Translations under genes and position numbers: made by a program
The notes under the pieces: generated by a model
Databases searched by the model: none
Told to the model about the DNA's origin: nothing
The model's input: only the letters and a program-made list of their open reading frames with translations
DNA from: Crotophaga sulcirostris
Lineage: Eukaryota; Chordata; Aves; Cuculiformes; Crotophagidae
DNA length: 64,000 bases
NCBI GenBank assembly: GCA_013397455.1
Contig: VYZB01000057.1
Coordinates: 2,561,072-2,625,071, forward strand
Reading direction: 5' to 3'
Part shown: in pieces, positions 24,917 through 40,400 of the stretch
Layout of the letters: each line of letters opens with the position of its first letter
Position numbering within the stretch: position 1 is the stretch's first letter

Positions 24917-27900
24917 TGCAGGTGCTCTTTTTGGTGTTTTAAATGCATCTTTTGCTATAATACTAGATATCAAACTAAAAAGCAAAACCAGCTACTTATT
25001 ACAGCAGAGCTATGGATGACAGCATAGGCAGTAGCTTAAAAAGTTAAATATTTCCTTTTGATAGTTTTGAGGAAAGGCTCAGGAATTTGCAGCAGGCAAT
25101 GATAGATCATTCAAATGCATTTATAATGCCTTCAAAATTTATGATAAATTATAAGGACGATTGCTGGATTGGGTCTTTGTATTGCTTTGTACTGTTGGAT
25201 TGTTCAGATACCCGTGAATGAAATTTTTCTCGGGATATTGGTTAGGTTATTTTTCTTTTTGCTAACTAAATTTTTACTAGGCTGAATAACAATATTGGAA
25301 AACTTCACAGAAATGCCAATGGTTTTGCTATTTTTCACACGTGAAAGCATCAGCTGAGATCCTGTAAAAACGCTCTACTAAAGAAAGACAAAATGATGTT
25401 TGAAGTACAGAATGAGTAAGCGTCCCACATATAGATTGTGTCTGGCTCCTGCAAAGTGAATTCTGACATAGAAAGCAGAGAGTTTCTAGGACTTTTTTCT
25501 TTTTTTCAATTTCCCTAAGAAAACTGATGGCAAATGAATTCAGGCACCAGTACCTTGCGCTCTGAAACAGGTTATCATTGTATGAAGTATGTTACAGAGA
25601 AAAGCTTACAAGTAAACATAGGAGTTTCACCGACAGACAAGTTTTTTGTTAAGAAAGGGGAGTACTAAGAATGAGGAAGCAGGAAGGATGGAATAAAAAC
25701 TGGTGCACACTGGAAGCAAAGACAGGGGGCACGAACAGGGAAAGATGAATAGTTGTAAAAATAGATCATAGGTCTGAAACAAATTCATGTGGGTTAGAAA
25801 TGCCATAGATTAGCTCTATGGCCAAAAAAACATTCATGACCCTATGTATACTGTCCAAGTATGACTGTTGTTTTTAGTTTCCCTGACAGGATACACCTAA
25901 ATGGGATGTAGTGGTAGAGGTGGAAGGGAAAACTGGTTTCCTTTCCCTTTCTGGCCAAACTGAAAGACTGAAAAATTGTTCTGAGGAAAATATATATTTT
26001 TTTGTTTTCTGAATCCATCAGGGGTTTGGATACTGGTTTTAATCTTTTGAACAAAAAGAATCAGAGCTAGGATCCAGTTCCCACCTGGGACACCCAGTTT
26101 GGGTGTCTTCCTTAGTTTTTCACATGTGCTTTAGGGGCCTCACTCAATCCAGTGCCCCTCTATCAGTACCTGGCATCCCTTAAGGAGGCACTGGGTCATC
26201 TCTACATGGCTAGTTACAATGCGGTACCTACTGAAGTCCTTTGGCCTGTAGGCAGTTGGAGGCCAGGTGGACCTCAAAGGCAGCTCTAGTGGCACTGGAT
26301 GCCTATGTTTAGGCAGCCGAAATGAGGCTCATTTCAACCCAGTCAGTGGAATCTGGTGGGCCTGCTCACCCTAGAGCAGACACCTATTCACTGGCCAGCT
26401 AAGCAGCAGTATAGGTTCTACCAACTGTTCTAGCTAGACATCTGCTGAACATGAAGGGATTTATACACCTAGAGCACAGGTAGACACCCATTACACATTT
26501 AGGTTTCTCAATATTATTTCAAAATGTCATTTCCAAATGAAAAATTTCAATGATGTAATTAGATGAAATCATGGTTAAGTATTTTTTAATTTTAAAAAAA
26601 TCTGGACTTTTTTCTGAATCAAATTGGATAAACTTCATTTTAATGTAATTAAACGAACTGCTGATGGGAACTCGGGTATTAATTTTAGGTGGCAGAATTT
26701 TATCTCCACTAAAAATTTATTTTAGCAGTTTAATTTTAAATCAAACTTTTTAGTTCTCAACCCTTTCATTCATATCCAAATGAGCTGGAGACATAGATCT
26801 GCAGCACTGGCACGCTATCTGAGATAGTTTATTTCCAAAACAGCCTTGTTGATGAGTGGCTTGCACATGAATGGAGAAATTATACATGTACTTCGAAAGA
26901 AGGTCAGAACTGATGTGCAAACTAACAACCTGGAGAATTGGGTGTCAGTAAATGTCCATGCATGTAGCATGCATGTTCTCGTAGATAAAGTGATATATTT
27001 TATTTTCTCAAGAAAGTTGATTTTTTGAAAGAGGAAAAAAAGTTGTGCTACTCTGTGCGTGTGTATGTGGATGAGAAAGAAATCTACTAGTGATGTAGAT
27101 TTGTTTCTTCTGTAATCACTTTTTCTTTGGTAATAGTAGCTGATGAATTTATCTGAGAAGAATGCATACTCACTTGCAGTTTCATTTTACATGCATGCAC
27201 AAAAGCAAATCAGTCTATAGTTTAACATAACCGGAGACCTAGTAACTCCTGTGGTTGCTTACACATTCCAGGCTCCTGTTTCATAAGCAGAAGAATTCTT
27301 ACTTCTAAAAAGCATTCATCTTTCTACTTGCAAATGCCTTGAATTTGGACTTTCAAACCAAAAAAAGAAAGAGTATCGGAAGTATTTCTTGTTTGTTGGC
27401 TGAGTTTTATGGGAAGAATGAGAAAACAACTTCCCCATGTTAAGTTCTCAGTTTTTTGAGCAAATCTTGCACAAAAAATCCAAAAGCATGGAGTGAGCCA
27501 GTCATAAGCCTCACTGAAGGGCAATATCTTATAATACACCAGTTTAAACTGGGATCAATTTCATCAGTTATAAGCCTCAGAAAATCTGCCTCCTGGCAGG
27601 CTCACGGGGCATTGGCAGTGTGGCATTGCTGAACAGAGAGGTGTCCAGCCCGGGTGCATACTGAGTTGGAAAAGTGTCAGAGGAGATGACTGTCCCTCAG
27701 TACATGGGTCAAGAGGTGATTGGTGATGCTGTCCCAGCTGGAGGGACACTAATATCAGAATGTGATGCCAAAAATTTCCTTCTTAAAAAGATATTTTTAG
27801 ATTAACTGATTGAACCCTGGCTCTTAAAAAGGTCCCGTTCACATGGGCCAAAGGCCAAATCCCTCACCAGAATAAGGAACTGATGCCTGCTGGTGCCAGG

Positions 27901-30900
27901 CTAACACTCTCACTCTAAGATTTCATCTCTTCTTCTTTTCTCCCCCAGTGTAAGCTTCCTCCTATCCTCCTGTGGCAGATCCTTTATTCCACCATTTGCC
28001 CCATTTTTGGGTGGAGTTAAACCTAATGCCTTTAGGATGTACTCAGAATTTGGCATCTGAAAAATTAGCTGACCTGAAGATCCAAAAAATATCCTTTATA
28101 AGCATTTTAGCTATTGTAGTTGTGGAATTAAAGTTAAGTGAACTGGGGAAAAAGTAAGTCTGCAAAAATAATATGGTTTTCTGTAGCGTGTTCTGGACTG
28201 ACTCCACACAATATATGTTTGCTTAGTACCCTGTACTGTGGCAGTATTGGAGCTATAATTCTGGCAACCTCCTTCATAAAAGTGTCCTATTCATCTCAAT
28301 GATCTCTGTAGAGAACTGTGATTGCAATCTCTGTCTCATATTAAATTGTCTGTTGGGTTAAGGAGTGGCTTTTTTTTTCTTCAGACCCACTCTATATCCT
28401 CTGTCTTTCTGCCCTTAGAATGAATGTCTAGGACAAATCCCACCACTTACACTTAGTGCTGCTTTGGTGAAACTGAAAGGGAAGTATTTGGAACTGTGAA
28501 TAACCTGTAATTTAAAGGAAACTGTAAATAACACACTGAAATCACACCTGGAAGAAAGATGTTGTTGCAGGACTGGTAGTAGAACAGGCCATCTGGAGTC
28601 AAGCACAGACTGAAGCACTCAGAAAGCAAAGGACCCAAAGGGGCTGTTCCACAAAATAGTTGGATACAGCTACCAGGAGTCCAGTGAGAACCATGAGTGG
28701 AAAACATGTGGCAGAGGAAGAGAACAGGATAGGACCTTGAAGTAAAAAACAGTATGATGCTCCCTTCACTTCGCATTAGAACTGGCACTTCAGCTCATTG
28801 CCAGGAAGGTGTTTGTGTTAAATTTGCTTTCACCTTCCTACTGAAACAGTAGTTTTCCATGCTTTAAAGTGTTGGTTAAAGAAATCTCTAGGGCTGTCTG
28901 TATTCTCTGACTCATCTTCCACATATGCAGAAAAACACAAGCAGGGACAGATAGAAGAAGTAAAGAGAAGAGACCAGGGGGGCCAAAAGGAAGAGTGAAT
29001 TTCACTTTTTTTTTTCTCACACTGTTACATTCGTATATCACTTTTTCCTACTGGGTCTGTTGCTTTTTCCTGGAAGAATCACATGGTCTTTTGAGAACAT
29101 TGTAACTGAAGATTTTAGACTTGCATTGTCGCCATATTTATGATGACAATATTATCATAAAGGAACTCCTTTGAAAGCCTCTTTAAAATCTGCTTGGTAT
29201 AAATGTGGATTACTGGGTCCTTGAGATGGGACTTTAAACACACTTACAGAGAGGTCAGCAGAGAAGATACTTAGGGAAAAGATTTTCCAGGGATATAAGT
29301 TAGCTCTGTTCAAAACAGACTGTGGAAAAGCCTCATTTTGGAAGTGTGATTCAGATATGCTCGCAGACATGCTTTCACATCTTCAAGCACTGAGATAATG
29401 AGATATAAAGTGGATTTATTGTTGCCCAATAGTCAGCATTTCACAATCTGAATTAAAGTTACTCAAGGCTCCCCTAGTGCACAATCTATGTTGCATGCAC
29501 CTCCCAGGTGAAAGGCAAGTGGCTGAAAAGATTTGAAAGTACAGCATGATTGCATCAGTCAGGTGAGAAGCTGTTGGAGATTAACCTCAGCCCTGAGTCA
29601 TCAGAGTGTGGCATGGTACCAGCTGTGCTGGAAGTGGTAAAGAGTCTTCCTGCCTCAGCAGGAGCCCTGGGAAACATTTTGGCTGAGAAAGCTCTCCTGA
29701 CACCTACTCTGTCTGCAGTTGTTTCCACATTTCCACAAAAGTTGCAGCTGTTTCCCTTTAGGGGATTCGTCCCTAGGGTGATCTGAATGACAGGCATGTG
29801 GTTTTGTCCAGCATTTACAAGGTTCATGCAAAATGGATATGGGAAGACAGGGAAAAATTGATGTGTGTATGTCCTTGTTTTAAACATGTGCATTAAGGCA
29901 CCTCGTGACAAATAAATGTTCTGGAAAGACTGAAGACCTTAGAAATTTAAGCATTAGAGACTGTACAAATGCTACATTCATCAATGAGGACTGTTGTATG
30001 ACCCAAATTTTGTATTTTGCAAAGCAGTTTCTCTGAGTTGCTTAGCTCGTCTGCTTGATGGATTATAGGATAAATAGGCAAGGGAGAAGCAGTCATAATT
30101 TTAATTTGTGAGACCACAAGGGGTCAAAACCAACTACTCTTAGAACAGTGTGAACAAAGCTGTAATCCACAGCTCCTTGCCCTTTACTGCCCTGAGTGGG
30201 AATATCCATGCAGGCACGTTTTACCTTTTCACTGGATCAGAGGGCAAGTCTCCATCCAGCAGTATTTGTTGATGGAAAGAAGACAGCTGCCATATGCTCA
30301 TTGCTCCAAGGGGAATGTAATCTATGAAGGAAGAATGAGCATCTGGGGATCTCAGCATTCCAAAAGGCACCCAAGACAAGAATTCTGAATGCTACCCTCT
30401 TAGAAATGACAAAATACCTCCTTAGAGCACTTTCTTTTTCATTCTCTCCTATCCAACAGGACAGGGACAAATCCTTTTAGTATGACTTTCTTAAATGAAT
30501 GTTTGCGAAAATTCAACCCTTTTAGAAATGTAATTTCTTCAGAAACCTGAGCAGCTATTGAGACTAATAATGAGTGATTGAACACTTCTTCCTTTTGTTC
30601 AGCCTCTTACTGATTTTGCTAGATGTGCTGTAATAGCCCAAGCCTCTGACCATGTGAGAGAGCAAAATGGGGTGATGACACTGCTGGATTGTGAATGGAG
30701 GAGTCCAGCCACGATGTCATCAACCTACAGAATGCAGTCTTCAATAGTGGCATAAAGGATGCTTTGTGAACCAATAGAAAAGCTGAGAATGGACCAGATG
30801 GGTACAAAAGCTGACTCTAGCTATATATCCCATCGCTGCCTACACGGGGAGATGTCATCACTCTGAGCATTACAGCCTCAAATGATTCCTTAAAACCACA

Positions 30901-31442
30901 AAGCCTGCAACTGTTCATTTTCTGCATACTTCTCCCACATCAGTGGAAAATATATATTGAGGCAAACAAATACCATTTAAACTAGAAATGTTAATCCAAA
31001 GATCTGTTTTTTTAACTGCTTGAATGGTTAACACATGCTTTAGGTGGTTATGTCTATCCTGTTTTTATGTGCTTAGATTCCTTTGTCTCCTCTCCACATT
31101 CATAGGCCTGCAAATTTTCTGATACTTGTTTGCATATGTTAGTGGTATAATTTGTACCATTTCTGGACTAAGTGCTGAAATTGCATCTTATTACTTCTAA
31201 TGGATGTGCTGTCTTTTAATTAATGACAAATGCAACCCAAACCACAATAATAAAATAGGTGATAGACTAAGTTCTTAGTACCTAATCTTCATATAGCAAG
31301 CCACACAAGCATGTGGTTGCTCACCTCATCTCTTCCTGTCATTGCTATGTCCTGAAAACTTGAATTTATGCAAAAAAACTCTTAAAACGTGTGAATATTT
31401 CTTGTTGCTCTTGGTTTATTGAACATGTCTGAGAAGACCCTA

Positions 31443-31466
31443 GGAAAAGAGCCAGGAAAAGAGCCA
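31443..31466. repeat. perfect 12-bp tandem duplication
   Basis: The unit ggaaaagagcca is repeated twice without interruption; a third partial unit (ggag) follows. Confidence 0.9.
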
Positions 31467-34400
31467 GGAGAAGACTGCCATTTTCTGAACAACGAATTCA
31501 CCACATTCTGAGATGTCACCCTATGATGGGAGGGACCGTGGCTCCTGGTGGTGGAAGACTGGAGGCCAAGGCCGGCTGGTTCTGCCAGACAAGTTTGTTT
31601 GGCACTACAGAACAACCTCCTCCTAACACTGTGGGAGATTTGGGAAAGAAAACAAGAAGAGCTGGCCCAGATTAACCAGTTTGTCAAGCCAGATCTGTCA
31701 AGCCTCTGTAATAAGTAAATTATTATTATACCCATTTTAGGCTGTATTAAGGAGCTAAATGCTCTTAGGAATGCTACAGATAGAGATCTTTCATGATATG
31801 CTGGTGCTTAATTGATGCATATTTTGAGTTTATGGTAAATTTTCAGTACCAAGTAATTTAGCCAAATTCTTATCTTTCTTTTGTGAGCCTATCACAATAA
31901 ACGGCACTAAAATTGTCCTATTTTTTACAACTCTGGCTGAAAGAAAAAATCAAGTTACACTACGTAGCTGGAAGTCTGGATAACTTTCTTCGTGTTATCT
32001 ATATCACTCAGTACTAATGCCTTGCCGTTTTGTGTAGTTCTTCTATTGATCGTTAGTGCTGCATTAGATTTTCAACACTGTGACTCTTTCATAGGTAAGG
32101 AAGTGGTATTACGAATGTTAGTTAAAGTGACATTCCCAGAAAGTTGGCTGCAGTGCTATGAATAGAAGGTAGGTTTTTATAGAGTATTTTTTAATTCAGT
32201 AGTGCTACCATTTCGATTACAATAGAACTCATCAGCTTGATGGTGAAGTTACAGGATGAGTGATATGTAATCTCTCTCATGCAAGTTAGATGAGAAAATA
32301 GCTGGTCTTTGGACTGGGAAATCTACAAATTTAAGAAAACTTTTTTGCAAGCCCTGGGAAAAAGTACTTTTTGGGCAGAACTTGAGAGATGCTTATTGCC
32401 TCTTGTGACAAAACTGATGGTGCTCAAGAAGACATGACTGTGTGTTTAGGTCCCTTTATCTCGGCACAATTTGCAGCAGTAAGATTGTGGAGAACCTTGA
32501 TGCAGAAATAGACACTGTTATCTCAGGCTGCAGAATATAAAGACAAAGCAGAAAGTCTTGGTGACATTTGGTGAATGATTTTGTTTCGCAGTTAGTTGGT
32601 TGACTGGGCTTTTCAGATTACTTACGGTTTTGAAACTTTAATGATAGCTCTCCAGAGATTGTTTAATGGACAGAACTGGAACATAGCATTGTATAGATGC
32701 CACCTTTTTCTATTTGGGATATTTTCAGAGAAGAATAAGTTTCTTCTCCACAGTGTGTGCAGAAGAGTCACTTGAATGTGACTTTTCCTGCAGATTATTT
32801 AACAGGACTTGACCTGTGAATAGGAAGAAAAAATACTATTATTGTCTTTGCAAAAGCTACATTGGAAAACAATGAAGGCAACTAATTTCTCCAGATTTGA
32901 ACGGTTATCTTAGTTCTGCACTCTACAGTGGTGTCAAATCCATAAGTATGTTTGGTTGTCTGGAGTATAGTGGATCCTTAGTGAAAAATTCAAAGTGTAT
33001 CAGGCAAGTGCATACCTTCTTAGAGAAGGATGCATGAAAAGAATAGGAAACTGTTCTTCAAGTGTTTTTTATGAACACGTCAGCATAATATGAAGATGTA
33101 ATTCTAGAAAACTATAATCATATAACATATTACAGGGCTGTGTAAGTCAAACTATGCATTTCTGTGCCGATCTTGTCAACAACCATGAAGAAAAAAACCA
33201 ACTTTGTCATTTCCAGTGAGGCAGTTAATGCAAAGCAGCAGCTCTTGAGTTTACTGGTCTATGAAGGATAGAGGCTAGCAGTGGTCCCTGCTGGGTTGCT
33301 TGATTCCTGAAGTCTTTCCCTAAATCCGTTCAGGTTTTGGACTAAGTGGAAATAAGACATAAACAAAACGAACTTTACAAAGTGGAACATAATACTAGTG
33401 AGTTAGAGGGGAGAGGGAAAGAGGCAGCAGGTGAATTTGGGAGTGATTCAACCCTAAATGTTCATAAAATCCCAGTTTAATTCTGAAAGCTTACGCTGAG
33501 AAATACTGAGAACAGCTTTGTTTGAGTGAACTGATGTTTCCAGAGGTTTTGGTAATGGGTTTTCCAGATTTCATTTAATTGCCCTGCGTCTGGGAAAACA
33601 GCCATGAATTTGTGACTGACTGGAAATCCAGATGCAAAATTGAGCCATTTTTTGCAGCTGGGCTCCAGTGAACTTAGTGAACAGTTAAGGGAAAGTACAA
33701 AGCGTTCCTGAGGGAACATTTAGGGAGGGAGGATTGTAGACTGTTTCCATTTTGGCAAAAAAAAATGTCACTAGGAATTAAAAAAATCTTACTTACAATG
33801 AAATGTGGAATTATTTCTGAAGGACATTTGCCATGGTCTTTTTTATAACAAAAAGTTGTATTTATCTCAGGAAAGGAAATGAATGTGGGAACATGTTATT
33901 AGCTGTCTTGCTTGCTTTCAAAGTGTTACAGTATATCCAGATGGAAACATCCTTTCAGACATCCTGCAGTAAGGGCTACTCTTACAACCTCATCCGCTGA
34001 ACAGAGCAGCACTGAAGCAAGGAAAGAGCAAAACCTGCTTCCTCTGCCTGTCAACAGACTGGGCCTGCCTCCTCAATCCTCTTCTATAGCTATGTATGCT
34101 TTTAATACATATGAACAAAGGACTCTTGAGTAACAGAATAGGGCCCAGAGAAGGAAGATATGAAAATCATTATGGCAAAAAGAGCAGATGCTCCAACACT
34201 GTGCTAAAGAATATAGTGGGGTTTTTTTCTTTTTAAATGTAAAAAACATTTTACTGTGTATATAGGTTAAAATAAACTTAAATTTATGTAATTTTTGCTT
34301 TCTACTTTGTATCTTTTTCTTGTAGAGGTTCTTCTTCAATGACCAGCTTCTTTGACCTTCACAGGAAACTGTGCCATACCACATGCTGAGCCTTTAAATG

Positions 34401-37400
34401 AATAGGCAGAGATACACCCTAAGAGCTGCGAGTCTGTTTATACGGATTAGTTTAAAGATTATGAACTGATGTATTCTTGTATGAGAAACAGAAATGCCTT
34501 TGAAATGTGAGAACCTCTGCTAACATCTACAGGGTCCAACAAACTATGTAACTTTGCAAGCCCTTCAGTGTTTCACAATGTTTTCTAGTATTCCCATTTT
34601 GTATCTTGTGCTTAAATATTTCAAATACCCCTTGTGCTTCTGCTGCAGAATGCCCTGAGTAAGGTGGGTAAGGGATAATTGCTCTTGGAGGGAGAAGCAA
34701 AAGACTCACTTGCAACAGGAGCAGAAACAGAAGTCCCTGCTAACCATTCCTCTACGCTCGCTGCCCTTTCTGCTCCTTCAGCTTTCCTCTCTTCACCTTG
34801 CAATAAGGTGTACACTGGGTCATTGTCTGACCTTTTTCCTCTTTATCCTCATTCCTCAGGTGGCATCAACAGGGCAGGCTGCTCTAAGGTAATTGGAGGA
34901 GCAGAGATTCACTGATCTGGGGAGAAGGCATATTTGATGGCTAATGGATGGAGACATTGTGTGTAATGATGAAGGAGGCATAGGTATCCACAGAAGGGGG
35001 TTGGAAGAGGTGATTGTAGAGCCTGGGAAAGCCTGGGAAAGCAGCAGAAAATCTTCTCATCCCAAGTTCTATTCCACTTCTAGAAACTTCTAAAATAAAG
35101 CCACCCCTTCCCATTTGCCCATGTCTTTCTGCAACTTCCCCCTTATTGACCCCTTCTCATGCCCACCTCGTCTAAAACCTTCTCTGCCATGACCACAAAA
35201 CCTAATTTGGCACTCAGGGTGTGCTGAGAGCAGTGCTGAGGCTCTGGCTGTGTGACTGAAGAGTCTTACACAGGCTGGGGCAGTGTCCCATCAGCCCTGA
35301 TGGGACAGCAGAAGGTTACTATCTCTCTGAGCACTTCTATTGCTTCATGGAGTATGTGGAGCTGCTACAGGTATGCACTGTCTGTAGTGGTACCCATGTG
35401 TGATAATTTGGAGCCATTGGGGCATCAGCTGTATAGCAAAAAATTGAATTATGTGGAGATATATTTAAGAACCTTATGATATTCTTATTTAGCTGCCATG
35501 CAAGTAAATAGATTCAGTTTGTGGTAGAAACATTAAAGTTCATTTGCCCACATTTTGCCTCTTATAGGAAGCACTGCAGTCAGAGCAGCTACTGCCTCCT
35601 TTAGAGTCCCTGTGGATTACAGAGATTGATGTACAAATACTGACCAGGCAAAACTTTCTCTTCTATAAGGCGTGTCTGTAAAATCATTCCAGATATGTTA
35701 TGTTCCTCCTACTTGTGCCTTTCCCCATTAGCTAACAAATCCTCAGAGCATTGCAGCAAAGAAAAAATTTATTCATCAGCTACCTCAGCGTGAGTCAAAG
35801 GGTGGATGGACAGTTCTCTGAAAGGCTGACAGCAAGGAGAATGTTCCTACTAAAACACAAGAATGAGTATGACAGTTATATATCAGGGTTACGCTGCAAA
35901 ATGCAGTTAAAATAGGGGAAGTTTTTATTGCAGAAAAAGGGAGGAAGAGGCAGAAATAGCTGCTATATTTTCTTAATGAAAAAGAGTCTTGGTTCCAAGG
36001 TCAAGCGTTGTTATAGTTGGTAAGAAATCTAACAATAACAGATTCCCATAGTAATAGGGTTTACTTTACAGTGACGTTTTGTCACTGCAACAGCAAAGAA
36101 AATGCTCTGTGAATTGAGACCCACTACCAATAAGAGCTACCATAGGTATTAACCTTTGTAACTGATTTTAGTCATCTGTGACTCAGTTATGAAAATGCTA
36201 GACTTTTGCAATACACTTGGAAATAGTAGGCTGGGCATAATAATGCTGCTATAAGTTGACGATTATATTTTATCCTATCTCTTGTGACCCTCGGCCTATT
36301 TAAATCAAATATCAGATGACCTTTTCAGTTTTGTTTCGTCAGCAAAGGAGTATGAATATTTTAATGAGCCTTTAATAAGCAGCTTCATACCCCAGCTGCA
36401 ATTCAGGAGGGTGGATCAAAATGATAAGCCAGGTGGAAATGTATTTCATCTAACTGCAGGCATAGAAATTGCCTTAGTGTGAGTTCAGCACAGTCGCAGA
36501 GGCTCCCTTTATGGGGAGTGGACAAGAATCCCACTGACGCTAAGCAACCGTTTGCAAATGAGATGAGTTGTCCCCTAGAGATTTCTGTTTTTCTCTGTTT
36601 ATTATAGAGAGAGCACAAGATTATACCTAGACAACTTCCACCAAGACTAACAAGGGTAGGACTAATTCCTCTAGATAAAGAATAAAGCTAAACTGGTATC
36701 TGACAGTATCTAACTGAGCAGTGCCACTTAAAGGCCTGTCAAAATGCCTCACTGATGAAAACTAGTCTAAAACCGAGCCAAATCAAACAAAACTGGAACC
36801 AAGGAGAAACATAGAACTTAAATCAGACATAGCTTAGTCTTGGACAACCCTTTTAGAGGAGCCGCATGCCCCAAAAGAAGGTAACTAAATCATATTGCTC
36901 TTTAGTAACCAGGCTTTGATGACACTTGAATGAAACTGGTAAATGGGTTATGAGGCCTAGTAATTTTTCCATGTACATTTTTTGGTACTATTTTTTTTGT
37001 TTTGTAAATGTAAAGCACTCTTCACCCGTCTGATAAAGGGATGGTCTAGCTTTCATTCTTGTTTTTCTTGAAAGAGATCACATGCTTCATGTATTCACAG
37101 TGGCCTTCAGGAACTAAAAGGTGATCAATTCCTGCTGCATTTCCCTGGCACGCCTGTGCAGTGGTAGTCCCCATGCCAGGACACTTGACAAGCTCCTTAC
37201 TGCTCTTTTGCTGTGTCAGGAACATTTCCTCCTTGGTGGTGTCCTCATGCTGAGGAGCATTGCATCTCTACCCACCACCACACCCATGAAATCTTCTCAA
37301 GGGGGTTATCAGTATGGCACAACACTCCTACAGCACTGGAAGGGTCTAATGGAGAATAGCGGGAAATTGTTAAGATTACAACATGGCTCCAAGATATCTG

Positions 37401-40400
37401 AATCTCACAGATCTGGAAAGCAAATGTTGAACTCAGGAAAACCTCCATGTCACCCATTGTTAAGTGAAAGCCTGTGAGAAAAATGAACAAATACAATGCA
37501 TGTTTTTCTAAATATAGTTGATCTACTCAGAATAAATGTTCTAAAAATGATGTCATGGAAGAATATAGTGAATATAATAGATACATTTTTGTTGGGACAT
37601 ACTCATTAGCATGAGGAAATATCAATTTCCTGATGATTTCCTCTCTTAGAAGTACATATTAAATCTTTCAAAGCGTGTTTTCCTTGTTGCCATCTGATCC
37701 GTTCATCGAGGAGAAGCAATTTAAATTTCATGTTTACAGGGCATGTGAGGCATACATCAGTGAATCACTGAGAAGAAAATATCCTTGTTTTCTTGCAAAA
37801 GTGTCAGCTGTCTGGAATATTTTTGGGGCCTTTGGCAGCACTGTGCTGAAAGCACTACTGTTTGGGACACAAACAATGGAGATGAAACTTTGTTCAGAGG
37901 GATATGATATAAAGTATCATGTAGGCCATAATGTGTCATTCTTTGCCTTCATAATAAATTAAAATATGAAGCTATTAATTTCCTAGGTAAGGACCATTAT
38001 GTTGATTTTTAGGTTTGCTCTTTATTTTGCACAATATGTCAAAAGAGATAATTTGTCTTCTATATTTAAAATCTAGAATTTTTTTCTTGCATAGAAGAAA
38101 TTCAGAGAAGATTTCAATATGAATTAAGAACCTTGACATTTTCCTCAGCCAGGGATTTTTTCAAATGCTTTCGCAAGTGCTCTCAGCTAGAAGAATCTGG
38201 CCGCATGCTTCCTGATGAGCATTGCATATTGGGTTATATCTTCTGCAACTTTCTTGCTGACCACTACTCTTACTTTTCAGTGGTGACGCCTATGAATCAG
38301 TGCTTCAGGCATGTTACAATCAGCTCTCCCATCATTATCAAGATAAAAAAGTCCCACAGAAAACTGTCCGTTAAGATCACCTTTGCCACTGGTTCTTCTA
38401 CTCTCTGTCTCGTGTCCTGGCTTGCTCCTTACCCTCCATCCAGGAGTTTTCTTGTTCTTTCATGCAGTTTTGGAGAATGTGACCACTGGTTCTCCTGTGA
38501 GCCTGAAGGATCTGAAGTAAGTAGCGAAAATGAGCTCTGCCAGGCTCCTCTCTGTCCCTCTAAGACTACTTTCTACGTTGTCCCATCTCTGGGACATTTT
38601 CACTTGGCCTGAAATTATCTTCCTTGTTCTTGTGATTCATAGCATCTCACAGAGATGCGCTCTGCCTGGGCCTCGTGACTACCTTCTGTATACGATCACT
38701 GTAGGACTTTCCTGTATCTCTACTCCTCGCCTATGTCTTTTTGGTTTTCCTTTAGTTTCCTTCTTAAAAGAGGATCCTAAAGTGTACTATCCATCCCCTA
38801 GGCCTACTTCTGTTCTCTTCTCTTTGTTCCTATCCAGACTGTTCTCTTATTAACCGGATATACGTTTCCCAACCTGGCTAGGCATTTTTTCCTAGCGAAC
38901 AGGAATTCCATATAGTCCTCCCTCCAGGAATTACTCAGTGTCCATGAAATGCAACTGTCTTGTATTGCACTGATGAGTTGCTGATCTGTTGATAGAGTGA
39001 GCTGTTTCCAATGAATAGCTCAAAAAATTTTACCACAAAAGATTTTGAAAGATGGTATAGTGAAAAGAAAATTTTCTCTTGAAGGACTGCATCTTTTTCC
39101 AGGTAAAATTGCTTCATCACCCTTTTTTGCTTTTTCACAAGTTTTTCCAAGGCTTATCGTGCATCAAGTGTAACTGAACTGTCTCCCACAATGAATTTCT
39201 CTTGTTCCAGATTTCAGGGTAAGGTTAAAGCTCTGACATGTTTCTGCCAAATCATTTATTATGATAAAATTTTTCTTTTCCAGTTATAAAATTCAGTGGT
39301 CCTCATTATTTGTACTAATAGGAATTTAGAGGTGTGAGTCTGTTCTCCTTAGAGATTTTTAAGAACAAATTATGGAAGGTCTCACAGGAAAGAATGAACT
39401 AAGTTCTTACTTGTCTGCTACATCACTGTGTAAGCTGACAGTGAAAGTGGTTTCTGTGAGTCTCAAAGAACTCAGGGTAGGTCATTACCAGAATAACTGG
39501 TAACACCACTGTTGCTTCCATTTGCCCTATTCTTTCCTTTAGACTGGTGTGTGACTATGAAGCCACTTCAAAAACTCTGGGAGATGTAAGTGTCTGTGGT
39601 GAAAGTCCTTCTGCGTAAATTGAACCTCATCTGTATTCTATCATTCCTGCTTTGATATGCTTTTCTCTTTATCTGCAGGTATGCTACAGTATCACTATTA
39701 AATTCAAATATACTAATCTCTCTGTGCATCGGTGTCACTCAGAACTTCCTGCTGCCTGAGAAACCTTTCCAACCACCTTCAGAGTGTTTGTTTTAACTCT
39801 GAAGATACAATAAGCCAGAGGAGCCTACTGGTAGGGAAATCTCACTCTTTGTTCCCTTTCCTTTTATGTCAGGATTGTGTTGGATTTGCACCTTCTACAA
39901 ATCAGCACAAGACTGCTGAGGGTAGAGAAATGGTCTGTTCAAATCCAGGTGAGGGCGACTGGTCATAGAGAAAGACATCTGTTTGACTCTCAGAGCCTGT
40001 GTTTTTATTTATCTTCTGATATATTTCCTCAATCCCACCTTCCAATAAATACAGAAAAAATAGTTTATTAAAATTTAAAAGAACACTTGATTATCTTCTT
40101 TTTCCCAGCTTCCTGTCTTCACAGGCAGCTTGTAATTTGTCTAAAATTTACAATCAAAACAGGCAGCTCTAGCTACCATAAAAAATCCAAAAATTTCTCC
40201 TCTCTACTGGTCCCTGTCCAAAATTTTGTTATTTCACAAGAACAGGTCCACTGAAAGATGAGAGTGTTTCCATAGATATCGTCCTGTATTGATATAAGGA
40301 AGTAGTGTTTGAAGGGAAAGCTTTATTTAAATAACTGATACAGCTGGAAAAATCAGGTAACATTTCATACTCGGATTCCATTCTTCAGTTCATCTGAAAT

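Noticed and set aside
26086..26500. Possible old repeat with words such as 'ggcctcactcaatccagtgc'
   Set aside because: Composition suggests a dispersed repeat, but I could not match it to any family well enough to call it.
38133..38612. 159-codon open frame, the longest outside CR1
   Set aside because: It opens on TTG, not ATG, has no domain I recognise, and sits in pyrimidine-rich DNA. Likely chance.
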